A stretch of DNA of 64,000 nt, taken from positions 5,836,001 to 5,900,000 of the forward strand of contig AP031358.1 of assembly GCA_037833965.1 (NCBI GenBank), given 5' to 3'. Below, in pieces: positions 36,444 to 47,649 of this stretch. A model generated the notes under the pieces. It did not search any database. It was not told where the DNA came from and saw only the letters and a program-made list of their open reading frames with translations. A program made the position numbers and the translations under genes. The first letter of the stretch is position 1. Every line of letters begins with the position of its first letter. This stretch comes from Marchantia polymorpha subsp. ruderalis. Its lineage: Eukaryota; Streptophyta; Marchantiopsida; Marchantiales; Marchantiaceae.

Positions 36444-37766
36444 GGATAACTGTAGATTTCAAACTCAGTCAACTTCTTTCTGTCCAACGAGTCATATCAG
36501 TCATGATCAGATCATGTAACTCCATGTAGGGCTCGTGGAATATATTGATGAGTTTGTATCATGAAGCCGAAATGTGTAAAAAAGCTTTCTAGTTAATCCA
36601 TCGCAAAAATACTGTCAACTGAAACTAGGAACAAGTTCGATATCTTGGGCTCCTAGCTGAAGTTCAATTCCTCTCGGAGCCCAAAAAATCAAACCAAGGA
36701 AAGAATTACATTCTTGTCATTCAAGCAATCACACTAATAAAAGGAAAATGTCTGAAGTAGTCAACTGTAGGCTCAAAAAACGTGCATTCATTGTAGACAA
36801 TTTCTGAATAAACCTCAAGTCAACAAGTCAACAATTCAAGTCTTCTACGCTAAAACCAGCAACTTGTGAGAGTACGATAAGTAGTAGCTACAACTCTTTG
36901 TTATACGTAGATTCAGTCTGAAGATAATTGTTCAAGATGAATTATCGACAGATGTACAACTTGTGATGACAGAGTTATTCAAATACAACAAGATCGTGGG
37001 AGCTTGACGTCATCGAGTCCATTTTATGATTAGGGACAAGCTTTAGTGGGAAATTGATGAGATTTCTGCTCTGTTACGAGGAAAATGTACAGTAATGAGA
37101 ATGCATGTTGGACCTTTATGTGTTGTTAAAGCTGACGCTGTTTTCGTGTGCCTAGAGTAGGCAGTGTAGTGCAAGTTTCATTGATTCTTGGTTCGTAGAT
37201 TTGGTTCGTTCATGATTGCCTTTACTCGCTGTTATCATGATTGACTTCTTCTAGCTCGTCTGTCCTCCATGTTTATTCTATCGGTTCTACAATGTGTGTT
37301 TCAGTCTACTTGAGCTAATGAGTCAGTGGCAGTGGAACATACTGTGCAGGTTATATCGTAACATAACAGCTAACACGCGACGAATTCTGACGGAATTTAC
37401 TGACATGGAGCTTGTTCGATGGTACCAGGTCCGTCATACTCTTTGGGGAATCAAACAGTCGGTTTGCAGTCTTACGATTGCTCTTTACTTTTCAAATGCT
37501 CGATCTTTAACGGATTCTGCGAGCTAGTTTGTCGCGAACATAGGAGTGCAATTCTCCAGTAGATCGTCTCAGCACACGGCAAGAACAATGCAACCTTTGA
37601 AGTCCATGGACAGATAGCACAGACAGGTATCCAAAGATGAAAGATCTCTAGTTTTCAGCATGTAGCATGCAAATTGGAAGTTCGTTTCCATCTGAGGACT
37701 GACATTGGCTTAATAGGATGCTGGCATAAGGACAGACAATGGCTATCGAACCGATGTAGCTGAAAT
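36444..37766. other. Intergenic, nothing recognised
   Basis: Only short frames without features, for example 37294-37527 (+). No repeats were noticed. Confidence 0.5.
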
Positions 37767-38060
37767 CTAGAGTTCTTCATCGTGCAAATCCGAAATATTA
37801 TATGGCATGTCTATGAATTTCGGCCCCAAATACCATCCCCGAATCCAACTACACTGTAGGATGTTGTTGACCATGAGAAGTCCTGCATTTCCAGTGTAGT
37901 AAGATCCTTCAATTCCTGCTTCGAGTGCAGAGAAAATTGAGACTTCCGCTGCACCGTACACTTGGGAAGAAGCTATGGTTTCACGATTTTGATATATGTC
38001 GATATGCAACGCTGTCACTCTTTCGTGGAAGATCCAAGTGAGCCTGGACAGGGAACGTGA
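37767..38060 (-). pseudogene. Coding-like fragment, possibly dirigent-related
   Basis: After an AG acceptor-like site near 38066 the minus strand encodes about 97 codons to a stop at 37767. It includes WIFHERVTALHIDIY, SQVYGAAEVSIFSALEAG and GNAGLLMVNNIL. The spacing of a His/Phe start, a Gly-Ala-rich middle and a hydrophobic strand is loosely like dirigent domains, but the match is weak and made from memory. A hydrophobic stretch further upstream (38.24-38.17 kb, WILTFILVVICGHGHAF) could be a signal-peptide exon, but it has no ATG in frame. This is probably a gene remnant. Confidence 0.22.
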
Positions 38061-38241
38061 TTGGAAACCTCGCACCCACCCTCAGACGAAGCAGATGGAA
38101 GGTCCTCGAAAGAAAAAATTTAGAAATCAAATCCCGAAAATCAATCGAACTGGCAGAAAAAGTGGACTGGAAAGCATGCCCATGACCACAAATGACCACA
38201 AGTATGAAAGTTAGAATCCATTGCTCTTTCACAGGAGCCAC

Positions 38242-40556
38242 AATGGCTCGGATATGCTCAAGGCGGCTATCATTGACATTTGTAGGTGCTGCGCTCGGAT
38301 CTGGCCACGAGTTTGCTGTAATTCATGCATCTGAACTTGGCGACTTCAAAGCTATGCCTAGCAAATCTTCCGGCCTCAATTTCGGTCCCGCTTCCGTCAG
38401 AAGTCACGCACTCGTCTCCGCGCGTTGTTCATTTCAGTGTGCGAGTATGTTAACTCATTCCTCCAGACTCGAATTGGTCTCGAATGGTTAACCTGCAATA
38501 CCTCAGCAGCTAGCAGGACTCAGTTTTCTTCCACTGGTCTTCGCCGCCATAGTTCCGAGGTCGACACAGCGCTATGCATGGACGTGGACGAGATCAAGTC
38601 TGAGTTACAGAGATGAAAATCTGATGTCACCACTCTATTGCAAGTCTGCGTGTCTGAGCTCGAACCGTCCGAGGAAGAGCTTACCATATCTCGTTCAGGA
38701 GTGTGAAATTGAGCAGTAATGTGTTAACAGGCTCTCTAACGCAATCATGTACTCGGATTGTCAACGAATTTCCTTCGATCGATCGAATCTCATGGAAGAA
38801 CTCCTCCAGGTTGACATGCACTTCCAATATGCACAGTCGAGCTAGGACTTCTCAGAAATGTGTCGATCGATGCCCACAGGAATAAGTCTCTGGGTCTCTC
38901 GATTTCTCAGTTCACGTTGCTCACCGCATTTTACTTTTGGCTTCTTTCTGTACGATGCGAAGATGCGCAAGATGGCCTCAGAGGTAGCATATATTGAGTT
39001 TTACGGGACTTTGGGCCTATAGATGTAGAAAATTTCTATTTTTTATTTAAATTATAATATTAAAGACATCATTAGTTCTTGAAGTTAGCAAAGATTGATT
39101 TTTAGGGTCTTTTTTTCTTGTTTGAGGTTTTCTCTCATTGTTTTTTTCAGTCTTTAAGTCCCAGGGACTTGATATATTTACCATACGTCAGCTAAGGAAG
39201 AAATGGAGAGAGGAGTCAGCGTTTTCATCTTAAATTTAGCGTTTTGATGGATCTAAAGTTGAAGAAGTGTGAGAGGGTTTCCTCTCAAACTTGCTCCTTG
39301 TTACATTTGATGTACTCCAACAGTATTCAGAAAATCAACATTCGCCAAGGAGAAGGAATTGCAGAGTACCAAAATGATGGTTAAATAACTATATAGCTTC
39401 TAATCAGACAGATAATTTATAGAAAAAAGAATTATTACTCATTGTTCTTTTCCGTAAAATATTTCAACACTGCAATCAACGAATTATTTATCCTAGAAGG
39501 TGCAATTTCAACCGGAATTAATCTGAACAACAATCTCACTATCATTGATGAACACAGTTCTGTTGAAGTGCAGATCTTTAAATACAACCAGCAAATTCAT
39601 TAGACTTGAATATCTTCCTCAAATTTCAACCGCAATACAATGCTTGGATTGCATCGTCAAACAATGCGCTTGAGTATACTCTAGCATTCGTTTGAATGTA
39701 TTAAGATGGAAAGCATGTGAGAATGAGAAAAAAAATTATCATCTTGATATAGGAGACATATTGAAAGTGCAGAGCTTAAATTTGACAATATAAGTCTTTG
39801 CTACATGATATATGATTTGACTTATGTGTTGAAAATATTGAATGGAGCGATCGGTTATAGATTCCCCAAAAAATGTTTTCAGATAATACTATGGACAAAT
39901 AGGTGGTTTGTAAACTTACCATCATATTCTTGAAAAAAAATGTCCTGATCATTTTTGCACTTTTCCTCGTCACCTCACATTTATAAGAATACAATTATCG
40001 TTTCATTTTACGTTTCTAATTTTTAATCTTTTTCTAGATTTATCTAAGTCAAAAGCCCCAGCTAATGTGTTTGTGACCTATAAGTTTTAAAAGTCGATAA
40101 CGAACATATTTCAATGAGTAGTTACCCAATGATGCAAAGAGTTGAGAAATATATTTCACCGACTGCCAAGAAATTTTTGGGTAGAAGTGATATACCACTT
40201 ACGCAAAGTAGACAATTGAGAGATCTCACTCTTTTCGAAACACACCTCAAATTATTCAATCTGTTGTGATCATGTTCAAATTAATAATCTTATAATTTCA
40301 AGTATCCTTCAAATTGAAGACTCCGAAGCCTCATGATGGTTCACCATCTCTGCGGTGTGCCAATCATCCGCCTACCCCTTCCTGTACGTGGCATTTCTGT
40401 GAGCTCTATATTTATTGTATCTGGCGAAAAATCGTAACACTTTAAGTATTTTATACACTTTTTCTAATCCTATGCCTGCATTATATTTTCCCTAACCGTG
40501 TCCATTGTTCCATCTAATGGAATATGATAATTCATTATATATCAACAGGGTAGGAG
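38242..40556. other. Intergenic, AT-rich; weak coding-like remnants at 38.2-38.7 kb
   Basis: Two overlapping plus-strand frames (38192-38491 and 38425-38616) and a following coiled-coil-like stretch (VCVSELEPSEEELTISRSG near 38.65 kb, other side of a stop) suggest a broken gene. From 39 to 40.5 kb the sequence is AT-rich and empty. Confidence 0.35.
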
Positions 40557-40954
40557 CTATTTCCCATGGTGGGTCTCAGCTACTGTACTGATCTGGGTAC
40601 GGCAACAACACCCGATGCGGACCAAGGCGACCAAGGGGATTTGACTTTGGCACGAGGACCGGAGGTCGCACGCGCAGACGACAGTTCCATCGGTCGGGGC
40701 AGCAGCAGCGGAATCTAAGATTCCACGGATCTCGACGGTTTGTTCTTCGTGGAATGGTTGACAATTGTGGAAAGGCCGAGCCGAAGAATGTGGAGGCATT
40801 TGGCACGGCGACCATCGGCAGACGCATTTGGAAGTGTTCTCCCGCTGCCGCCAGCGATGCGCTCTCGTTTCGGACTTTCAGTGCCAAGACGCAGACGCAG
40901 ACGCGAACCGATGTTTGACTCGAGAGTCGATCCCCGCAGCTCTGACTGCGTGTT

Positions 40955-41146
40955 TTTGCCTCGGACAGACGACCGTCTCCTGATCTGCCGGCAGCTTGAA
41001 TTGTTGACTGAGCTGCTGCTGCTGCTGCTGCTGCTCCTCCTCATCGCCCTTTTGCCTCGGACAGACGACCGTCTGCTGAACTTCCGGCAGCGTGAATTGT
41101 TGACTGAGCTGCTGCTGCTGCTCCTCATCGCCTTCGTGCCCAGGCC
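40955..41146 (+). repeat. 96-bp tandem duplication with CTG runs
   Basis: A block starting TTTGCCTCGGACAGACGACC occurs at about 40955 and again at 41051, an offset of 96 bp. Each copy ends in a GAATTGTTGACTGAG stretch followed by CTG triplets (41013-41034 and 41107-41121). The offset is a multiple of three, so frames on both strands stay open. Plus would give Leu runs and minus would give Ser runs. Neither can be shown to be translated. Confidence 0.75.
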
Positions 41147-41154
41147 CCAGTGAG

Positions 41155-41162
41155 TATAAATA
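41155..41162 (+). promoter_or_regulatory. TATA box upstream of a short acidic ORF
   Basis: TATAAATA lies about 210 bp before the ATG at 41374. It directly follows the CTG-rich duplication and is preceded by GC-rich sequence, giving a good plant core promoter by motif and position. Confidence 0.45.
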
Positions 41163-41373
41163 TGGAGTTCAGACTCGGTTATGGTCATCAAATCAATCAG
41201 AACAGCAGAGCTTGATACGACGAGTTCTAGAACATAAGCTTTGAACATAAGCTTGCTTAATTCGCATACACATCGCTCCTGAAAGCTTCGAGTGGTTCGA
41301 ATTTCGTTCGCTTCAAACGCTGTCATTAAATTTCGAGCAGATCCGATCGGCACAGATTGTGTCAGTTTTTAAC

Positions 41374-41592
41374 ATGGCCAGCTACAATGATGTCTTCGGC
41401 GACGATGACAGTCCCTCATGGCTCACAGCAACTAAGGAATCTGATGATGAGGAGGTCAATTGCTTCTTTAGCGTTTCAGGAACGGGAGGATTGCCTCCAT
41501 TAGATGGCAGCGTAATGCATTCTTCACAGTCGTCCTTTGGACAGGCCACCTTTGCTTTGTGGCAAGTGTCAGCAATGCAGAGAAGTGGCTGA
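41374..41592 (+). CDS. Hypothetical acidic protein, 72 aa (possibly only a first exon)
   Basis: The ATG at 41374 sits in a favourable context (AACATGGCC) downstream of a TATAAATA box. The product begins MASYNDVFGDDDSPSW and has an acidic Asp/Glu patch (KESDDEEVN), then a Gly/Ser-rich middle. It is not recognised. After its stop, another plus frame continues to about 41864 with an interrupted (GGAAT)n-like tract near 41699-41722, and a third frame has a Cys pair CGKCQQC near 41560. A frameshift or an undetected intron is therefore possible, and the 72-aa frame may be only the N-terminal part of a gene or pseudogene. Confidence 0.3.
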   Translation: MASYNDVFGDDDSPSWLTATKESDDEEVNCFFSVSGTGGLPPLDGSVMHSSQSSFGQATFALWQVSAMQRSG

Positions 41593-41864
41593 GGACGCTC
41601 CAGAGGGTGCGTTTTACTGCACGCACAGTGGACCAACTGGATCAACGATTCAGGCATGGAGAATTGAACAACGATCGCTTCTGCCGAGGTATTCGAGTGG
41701 AATGGAATGGAATGGAGTGGAGAGTGGCTTCAAGACATTCACAGTGGACTCAATCTAGCCTGAGCACGCCAAAGTACATTGCGCCAACATCGGCAGCACC
41801 TTTGCTGCTATGGATGTCGATGCCCGACGAGAAGGTGGATCTCAAGATTCAGAAATGGCTATGA

Positions 41865-42799
41865 AGACAGAGGCAAGTGATTAAAGATGCGCAGGTCAGC
41901 ACAGGACTTCCTTGCCGGATGAACTAATCTGCGACGAGCAGAGGCAATGCAATTTTGCACACGATGAAGACTAAGATTGCAGATGCTCGAGAACAGCAAT
42001 GATCTCACAAGAAAGTTGTTAAGCGATCAACTTTGATTGATTGCTGCAACAAGTGACATGAGTTAAGCTCCGAACGACACACATCCTGGCATACGGGCAG
42101 ACATGTCAACTCTCAGCTCACTCAGAGCTAGAATTTCCTTTCATTTCGACGTAGATCAGATTGGGGATTGAAACTAAACCCGAGGCTTACATTTATACCT
42201 CAGAGCAATCCTTCTCAGGTCCATGACCTGGACTTCACATTGAAATTTAGAGTTGTAGTTAGAAAACCCAAATTTGGGCAACACACATTTTAATCTCATG
42301 GAGCTTGAATTCAAGACTTATTAGCATATCACATCGAACGGCTGCTCCTTGAATGGAACATTCTTGACATTTGTAGAGAGAACTTCCAAGATTTGGTCTA
42401 CAAGTTTGTGTTTGTCTGAAAAAGCTCCAACTCCAGGCCTCAGTCGCATATTGCATCCCACCTCTTGTCCTTGACTTTATCTTCTCGACATTGCACTCAA
42501 TGTTCTAGAGGCTATCGTCTCTGCATAGGACTGAAGTTTTGAAACACTGAAACATATATCTTCCCGTTTGAAAGTCGGGTAACATTACCTGATACGTGCA
42601 GCTCACGTCATAGTACACTATTCGTAGAAACGTTTAGTTCAACGACCAGATGCACACCTCCACTCTTTACTGAATTCCTTATTTTCCTACACATATATTG
42701 AGGATATTACATCCGTATAAAATGAGATAACATTCGGGGTCAACTACAAGTCTAGCCAGTTAAAGACATGGTCATTACTATGGACAAGCATACATAATT
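41865..42799. other. Intergenic, nothing recognised
   Basis: No coding frame or repeat of note lies here; the tandem repeat unit begins near 42800. Confidence 0.5.
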
Positions 42800-43830
42800 G
42801 TTACTTTCCATTATAAGTTCCAATAAGCTATTTGTGTTTACTAAAGGTAACATCAATATAGAAAATTTAACAATTTTTCCGTGAATATCAATTAAAGATG
42901 ATTGTTATTTGGATCTTTTTTTCCTAATGATTCTTCAACTAATCTCGATATAAAAGCTCATCAAGTTTTTATGAATATTTGAATCGAAATTCATGAAAAA
43001 AACATTATTATGTATTTTCACTATAAACCAAGGACGAGGAGTTAAGTTTGTGCGACTTCAAGTTTGTGTGCTCACCCCATTTGAAAACAATTGTAGCCAA
43101 ATACTCTCATGTTGCTCGCAACATGTTTCTTGTCATTTTATGTCATGCTCGTGATCATTTGAAAGGCCTAAACTTTCTTTTTAAATAGAACTCGAATATA
43201 TATATCTCAAGGTGACAATAAAAATTTAAGATTACAATTAAAAATTATAAAAAATTAATATTAGATGTCAGTTTTCAGACATAAAGACTTAAAAAATAGA
43301 GGTTTAGTTATAAAGATACCTAGCTTCTTTACCGTGATGTAACATTATTTACTATTCAGCATAGAAGAAGAGAACAAAACAGCACCATAAATCCCAAATT
43401 TCTTTTTTTCTAAATTCTTACAGCTCTTAGTGATCAATCTAGAATTTTCCACTAAAATATCAATACTGATATAAAATATCATTGATTTACATTCGTTAAT
43501 CTTACTTATACGAATCTTCCCCATGGATTTTCTAACATAGAGAACGAAGTATGTGTGGCTCACGCTTTGAAATACACAAGAGATTTATGCCTCAAAATTT
43601 TCCTAATCAATGATGAGTCAGTACATTTTAATGTGTTGTTTTCTGTAAACCATATGGAATTATTCCAATACTCTGACTCGTGTGTCATGTTTGGGAAACA
43701 TTCTTTTATAAGAAATAAATAAATATTGTGCACAGACTTTTGACTTTTGGATAAATCCTGATGGTAATGATCATAAATTATTTTCAGCCAGGACGTGCAT
43801 TTTGTAGAATAAACTAATGAATTAGTTACT
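42800..43830 (+). repeat. Tandem unit copy 1, upstream part of the promoter block
   Basis: The sequence aligns along most of its length with 60085-60777, for example at AGTGATCAATCTAGAATTTT and GATTTTCTAACATAGA. It continues at 48701 after a 4865-bp insertion. A partial copy lies at 51790-51920. Minus-strand frames here that cross into the insertion are not genes. Confidence 0.85.
43826..43830 (+). repeat. Left target-site duplication TTACT of element 1
   Basis: TTACT at 43826-43830 is repeated at 48696-48700, on either side of element 1. The uninterrupted sister sequence near 60780 aligns through this point with no insertion. Confidence 0.8.
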
Positions 43831-44812
43831 TGTAATAACCCACCAAAGGCTAAAACTGCAGTATGGTGGTAAAAAGATCTAACCCACAGGGACAGAGGCA
43901 ACACACAGAGTAAAAGTGTCACGTTTAACAGACTTTTGTAGAGTTTGAATTCTAGGCGACTGTCACTCCCAGAAATACTGCAGTGCTCGACTCGGAGGAG
44001 GATCTCGACTCGGAGGATGCTCGGAGGATGCACGGTACAGCGTGGTCACTCAACACACACACACACACACACACATGAAAACTGGCAAAAGCACAACTCG
44101 GAGGTCGGTCAGGACCTCCGCTTCGGATTTCAGGAGGAAAGTGTCTCAAAAGTTCACTCAGAGGTTCTGCAGGTAGTGACTCCCACTCCGGCTTTTACTG
44201 CCCTCCCGCCAGGAACTAGCGTAGGGTACCCGGACTGGACTTCCCACTTCGGAACGAAGCCTCTTCATACGCCGTGGACGTCACCCTCGACTCTCACACC
44301 AAACGCAGGGAGTGCAGGCCCGACTGAAAACTTGACTGAGACCCAATCCAATAACACACACACACACAACCTGAATTGCAAACCAAGGCTTACACGAAGT
44401 AATAAAACTTCACTTTGGCATTCAGGGGAAACTTCCCGTAGGAGTACAATCAGGATATGTCACTCGAAGGAGTAAGGGGGAACTGTTCAAGTCTCTAACT
44501 CGCAGCCGGCTCTGAGCATCAGAAATCACCCGCAGGTGCAGATCCGCACTACTCAAGTCTCTAACCGGGTGCTAGCTCTGAACATTCAGCCGAAGGCCTT
44601 CAACTACAACATACGGTAACTTCGCTATGCTGCAGCTTCTCTACGTGGTGCCAGGACCAAAATGCACAAACACGCCAAGAAAGTGAGTTCCTGATCTGTA
44701 CTTCCGAAACTGGAAGAGTCCCAAGGCAAAACGCCTTGATCTACTTTATACCCTCAAAGGTCCTAACTAGCACTACGCTATCCTATCTACTACTCGCAAC
44801 ATCTGCGCGAAA

Positions 44813-47338
44813 CTAAACTATACTACTGCACTCGGCGGATCCGGTGCTGCGCCTCCTGCGCGCCGGACTGCTCCGCTCGCTGTCTCTACCTTGCCAGTCT
44901 TCCGACCGGCTGCGCAACCCCAGGCGTCGGAGGGCTGCAGTGACTTTCAACTCTAAGTGCGCCATAGTGTCGCGCGCACCCGACAAGAAGGTTTCTAATT
45001 TCCTCGCTACTCGCCGCCGACTCCGACTGTCACCCTCCGTCAATGCCGCCGCCCGAAGCTCGAACTCCCTGAGTGTGATCCTCTCTTGAGCTGCCACCTC
45101 CCAATGGGCGTATCCTTTTAGACAGTGAGTCACCCGCGTCGCCAACTCTTCTCGCGCCCGGCAGCTGCCTTCCACCTCTGCCAGCTGCATTTCTGCTTCC
45201 GCACGCTGCGCCCTCAAATCCGAGCACTCGGATTGCAAGTTGCGCAACAACTCCTCATCCTCCTTGCGGCCTCTTTGACTTTCTTCTAAGGCGCGCGTCT
45301 GGCGCGCAAGCTCGGCTGCTAGGATGCGGTTTTGTCTCCGCTCTTCCTGCAATTCCGACTCGATCTTTGCCCGCATTAGCTCGGCATCCGCCTGGCTTTT
45401 CGTCGCCGCATCCTCCCTCTGCTGCTGCAAGGCTTGGTATAGCTTCTGTGTGACCGCCAGGTGTTGTCGGAGGGCGGTGTTCCTCTCCTGATATACGTGG
45501 CACCTAGAGGCCCAAGTGGCCACCTTGCTCCTCGTCCTGCGCTTGACAGTCTCCACATAAGACTGCGGTTTTCCAATACCCGAGTACTTGGATGTCTTGC
45601 GATCCAGATATCGCAGGAGTGGGACTATCTGCTCGCACAACACCCCTGTTGGCGTTTTCTGCACAGAATCCGCTTCCTGCTCTTCCGAGCTCGTCTCATC
45701 CTCAGTCTCGAGGATTTCAGTCGCCACTGAATCCCTTGGCGACTCCATGGAACTGTGGCGCGCAGCAGCTTCCGCTGCGACTGCTGCTCCACTGCCTGCT
45801 AAAATATCTTGGGCAGTGGGGGATCCCACTGCTTGAGCCCCTGTTCCGGCTCGATCTTCGGTCTCCGAAGGAGTCGATGCCGCAGTGACTCTTGTCACCT
45901 TTGCACCGCCCGCTTCTGCTGCCTGCCCTTCCGGCGCAATCTGCGCGGAAGGTGTCTTCGCTGAAGGTGCGTCCGCCGAAGGCGTCCGCACACTGGTCGC
46001 CGGCCCTGTCCGTCTCGCAGTCGGCGAATCCGGCCGACTCTTTGTTGACCGACTCGCAGTCGGCCGACCAGCAGTTGTCCGACTGGGAGTCGGATACACC
46101 CTGCGCGTCTTCACTCCACTTGGCCTGCTTGCTGGTGGCGTTTTCCCAGAAGTGCCTTCCGCCGAAGACGACCTTCTAAGGGTTGTTGGCTCGTCAGCCA
46201 AACTCTCTTCTGCTTCCGGCCTGCTGTCCGGTTCAACGCGCCGTTCAGTTGGCCTTCCTTCCGCTTGTCGACCTTCAGTCGCCCGACTCGTAGTCGGCTG
46301 ACTGTCAGTCTGTCCATCTCCTTCCGAAGGCATTGGTGCCTTCTGCGCAGAGGTATTTGTCGACTTCCCTAGAATCTGCGCGATTATCTCCTCCTGCGTG
46401 GGATTCCGCCGGAGCGGAGTACGCCCGGTCTCCTCAGTACTAGTTGGCATTTTGCGTGCCCTCTGTTTTGGTCGACTGTGATGCTCGTGGGTGGGCCGAC
46501 CACGAGTCGGCGCAGCTGGCACTTCCGGCTGCCTGTCCTCAGGTCTCTCATCCCACTTCCGCTTTCGCGGAATGCGCTCACTTCGACGTTCTTCTGCTGC
46601 TCTTGCTGGGGCCGGAGCCGGAGGCGGACTGGCAGGTTCCTCGTCCGGATCCGTGTCTACTTCGGCCTCCCGTGAGTATCTACCTGGATAGCTCTGTGTC
46701 AGCAGCGGAAACCGTGTCCGCTCTGAATTTGTCAAACATCCCATCGCCCGATAAAACACAATCAGGTAAGGCGAAAGATGATTGAGGGTTCCTCCTCTCT
46801 CTTCTTGCGCATGTTGGCGCGTCACCTTCCACAGGAGCCGTGCCCAATGCACTGGAGCTCCTGACAACACTAGCTCCACAAATTCTACCTGCCAACCATG
46901 CATGTAAGCGGTCTTGGTCGGCTGCAATATCTGCAGCAATGCAGTCGCGACATTTCTCCGCAATCGATCTTTGTAATCCTGTGTCCGGAAACCGTTCTTG
47001 GGATGCCTGGCAACTTTGAAGAGCTCATTGTAGGAGATTTCTTCCTCCTGGGACACCTTCACGCTATCGGCCTCGAAGAGGAGATCCCCTTCCTCGCCGG
47101 CACACCTGCCCAACACCTGCGCCCAGTTACAAATGTCCCATCTTTCTGGATGTGGACGGAATCCGCGTGAGGGCTTGTGTCTCTCCTGCAGATACTCGCG
47201 CACCATCTCCGGACATGTCCAGTTCCACCCCCACAGGAGGAAATCGAGCTTCAGCCCCAGCATCACATCTTGAAATGCGCGTAGACCGATCTGCGGCACC
47301 CTGAGGGGAGACACTCGCAGCTGGGGAACCTTTGACAT
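44813..47338 (-). CDS. Element-encoded protein, 841 aa: N-terminal globular part, Pro/Ser/Arg linker, C-terminal coiled coil
   Basis: The frame is open from 47626, but the first ATG is at 47338 (MSKVPQLRVSPLRVP), so that start is chosen. Residues 1 to about 215 look folded, with Trp-rich stretches such as DFLLWGWNWTCPEMV and YNELFKVARHPKNG. About 220-560 is low complexity, rich in Pro, Ser, Thr, Ala and Arg with loose RPT/SRP repeats. About 610-780 is a heptad-rich coiled coil (LQEERRQNRILAAELARQTR, RAQRAEAEMQLAEVEGS). The tail is basic and Ser-rich. No reverse transcriptase, integrase, protease or CCHC knuckle is present. The design is loosely gag-like or like the accessory proteins of some plant elements. 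The N-terminal part may relate to plant transposon-associated domains, but I cannot name the family. The ORF lies wholly inside the insertion, so it belongs to the element, and its openness suggests a recent insertion. Confidence 0.7.
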   Translation of the reverse strand: MSKVPQLRVSPLRVPQIGLRAFQDVMLGLKLDFLLWGWNWTCPEMVREYLQERHKPSRGFRPHPERWDICNWAQVLGRCAGEEGDLLFEADSVKVSQEEEISYNELFKVARHPKNGFRTQDYKDRLRRNVATALLQILQPTKTAYMHGWQVEFVELVLSGAPVHWARLLWKVTRQHAQEERGGTLNHLSPYLIVFYRAMGCLTNSERTRFPLLTQSYPGRYSREAEVDTDPDEEPASPPPAPAPARAAEERRSERIPRKRKWDERPEDRQPEVPAAPTRGRPTHEHHSRPKQRARKMPTSTEETGRTPLRRNPTQEEIIAQILGKSTNTSAQKAPMPSEGDGQTDSQPTTSRATEGRQAEGRPTERRVEPDSRPEAEESLADEPTTLRRSSSAEGTSGKTPPASRPSGVKTRRVYPTPSRTTAGRPTASRSTKSRPDSPTARRTGPATSVRTPSADAPSAKTPSAQIAPEGQAAEAGGAKVTRVTAASTPSETEDRAGTGAQAVGSPTAQDILAGSGAAVAAEAAARHSSMESPRDSVATEILETEDETSSEEQEADSVQKTPTGVLCEQIVPLLRYLDRKTSKYSGIGKPQSYVETVKRRTRSKVATWASRCHVYQERNTALRQHLAVTQKLYQALQQQREDAATKSQADAELMRAKIESELQEERRQNRILAAELARQTRALEESQRGRKEDEELLRNLQSECSDLRAQRAEAEMQLAEVEGSCRAREELATRVTHCLKGYAHWEVAAQERITLREFELRAAALTEGDSRSRRRVARKLETFLSGARDTMAHLELKVTAALRRLGLRSRSEDWQGRDSERSSPARRRRSTGSAECSSIV

Positions 47339-47649
47339 TGCGTTTCCTGCACACACAAACGTTCTCCCTTTCGCTCGCTCTCTCACAATCGCCACTGCGC
47401 GTCGGCCGCTCAAGCACTGACTGCTCACTCTCTCTTCGCTCACGCTCAAGTTCGCTACTCGCAATTCTCTCCAAGGTCTGTCAAGATCCTTGCGCAACTC
47501 GTCTCCGCACTCTCTCCTCTCACTGCAGGTCTCTCCGCCCTTGCGCGTAATCTTGGAAGCTTGAAATCGCAGAATCAAGAATGAGAGAATGAGACTGGAG
47601 CGCAGTCTTTTCTTCTCCGAATTCAAGAACGTCCAACGTTCTTACTGGT

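Noticed and set aside
43560-44033. 157-codon minus-strand frame
   Set aside because: It crosses the junction between element 1 and the repeated promoter block, so it is a chance fusion; the host part is also present and non-coding at 60.5-60.7 kb.
45885-46301. Plus-strand frames opposite the element 1 ORF
   Set aside because: They lie over the Pro/Ser/Arg low-complexity linker and result from its codon bias.
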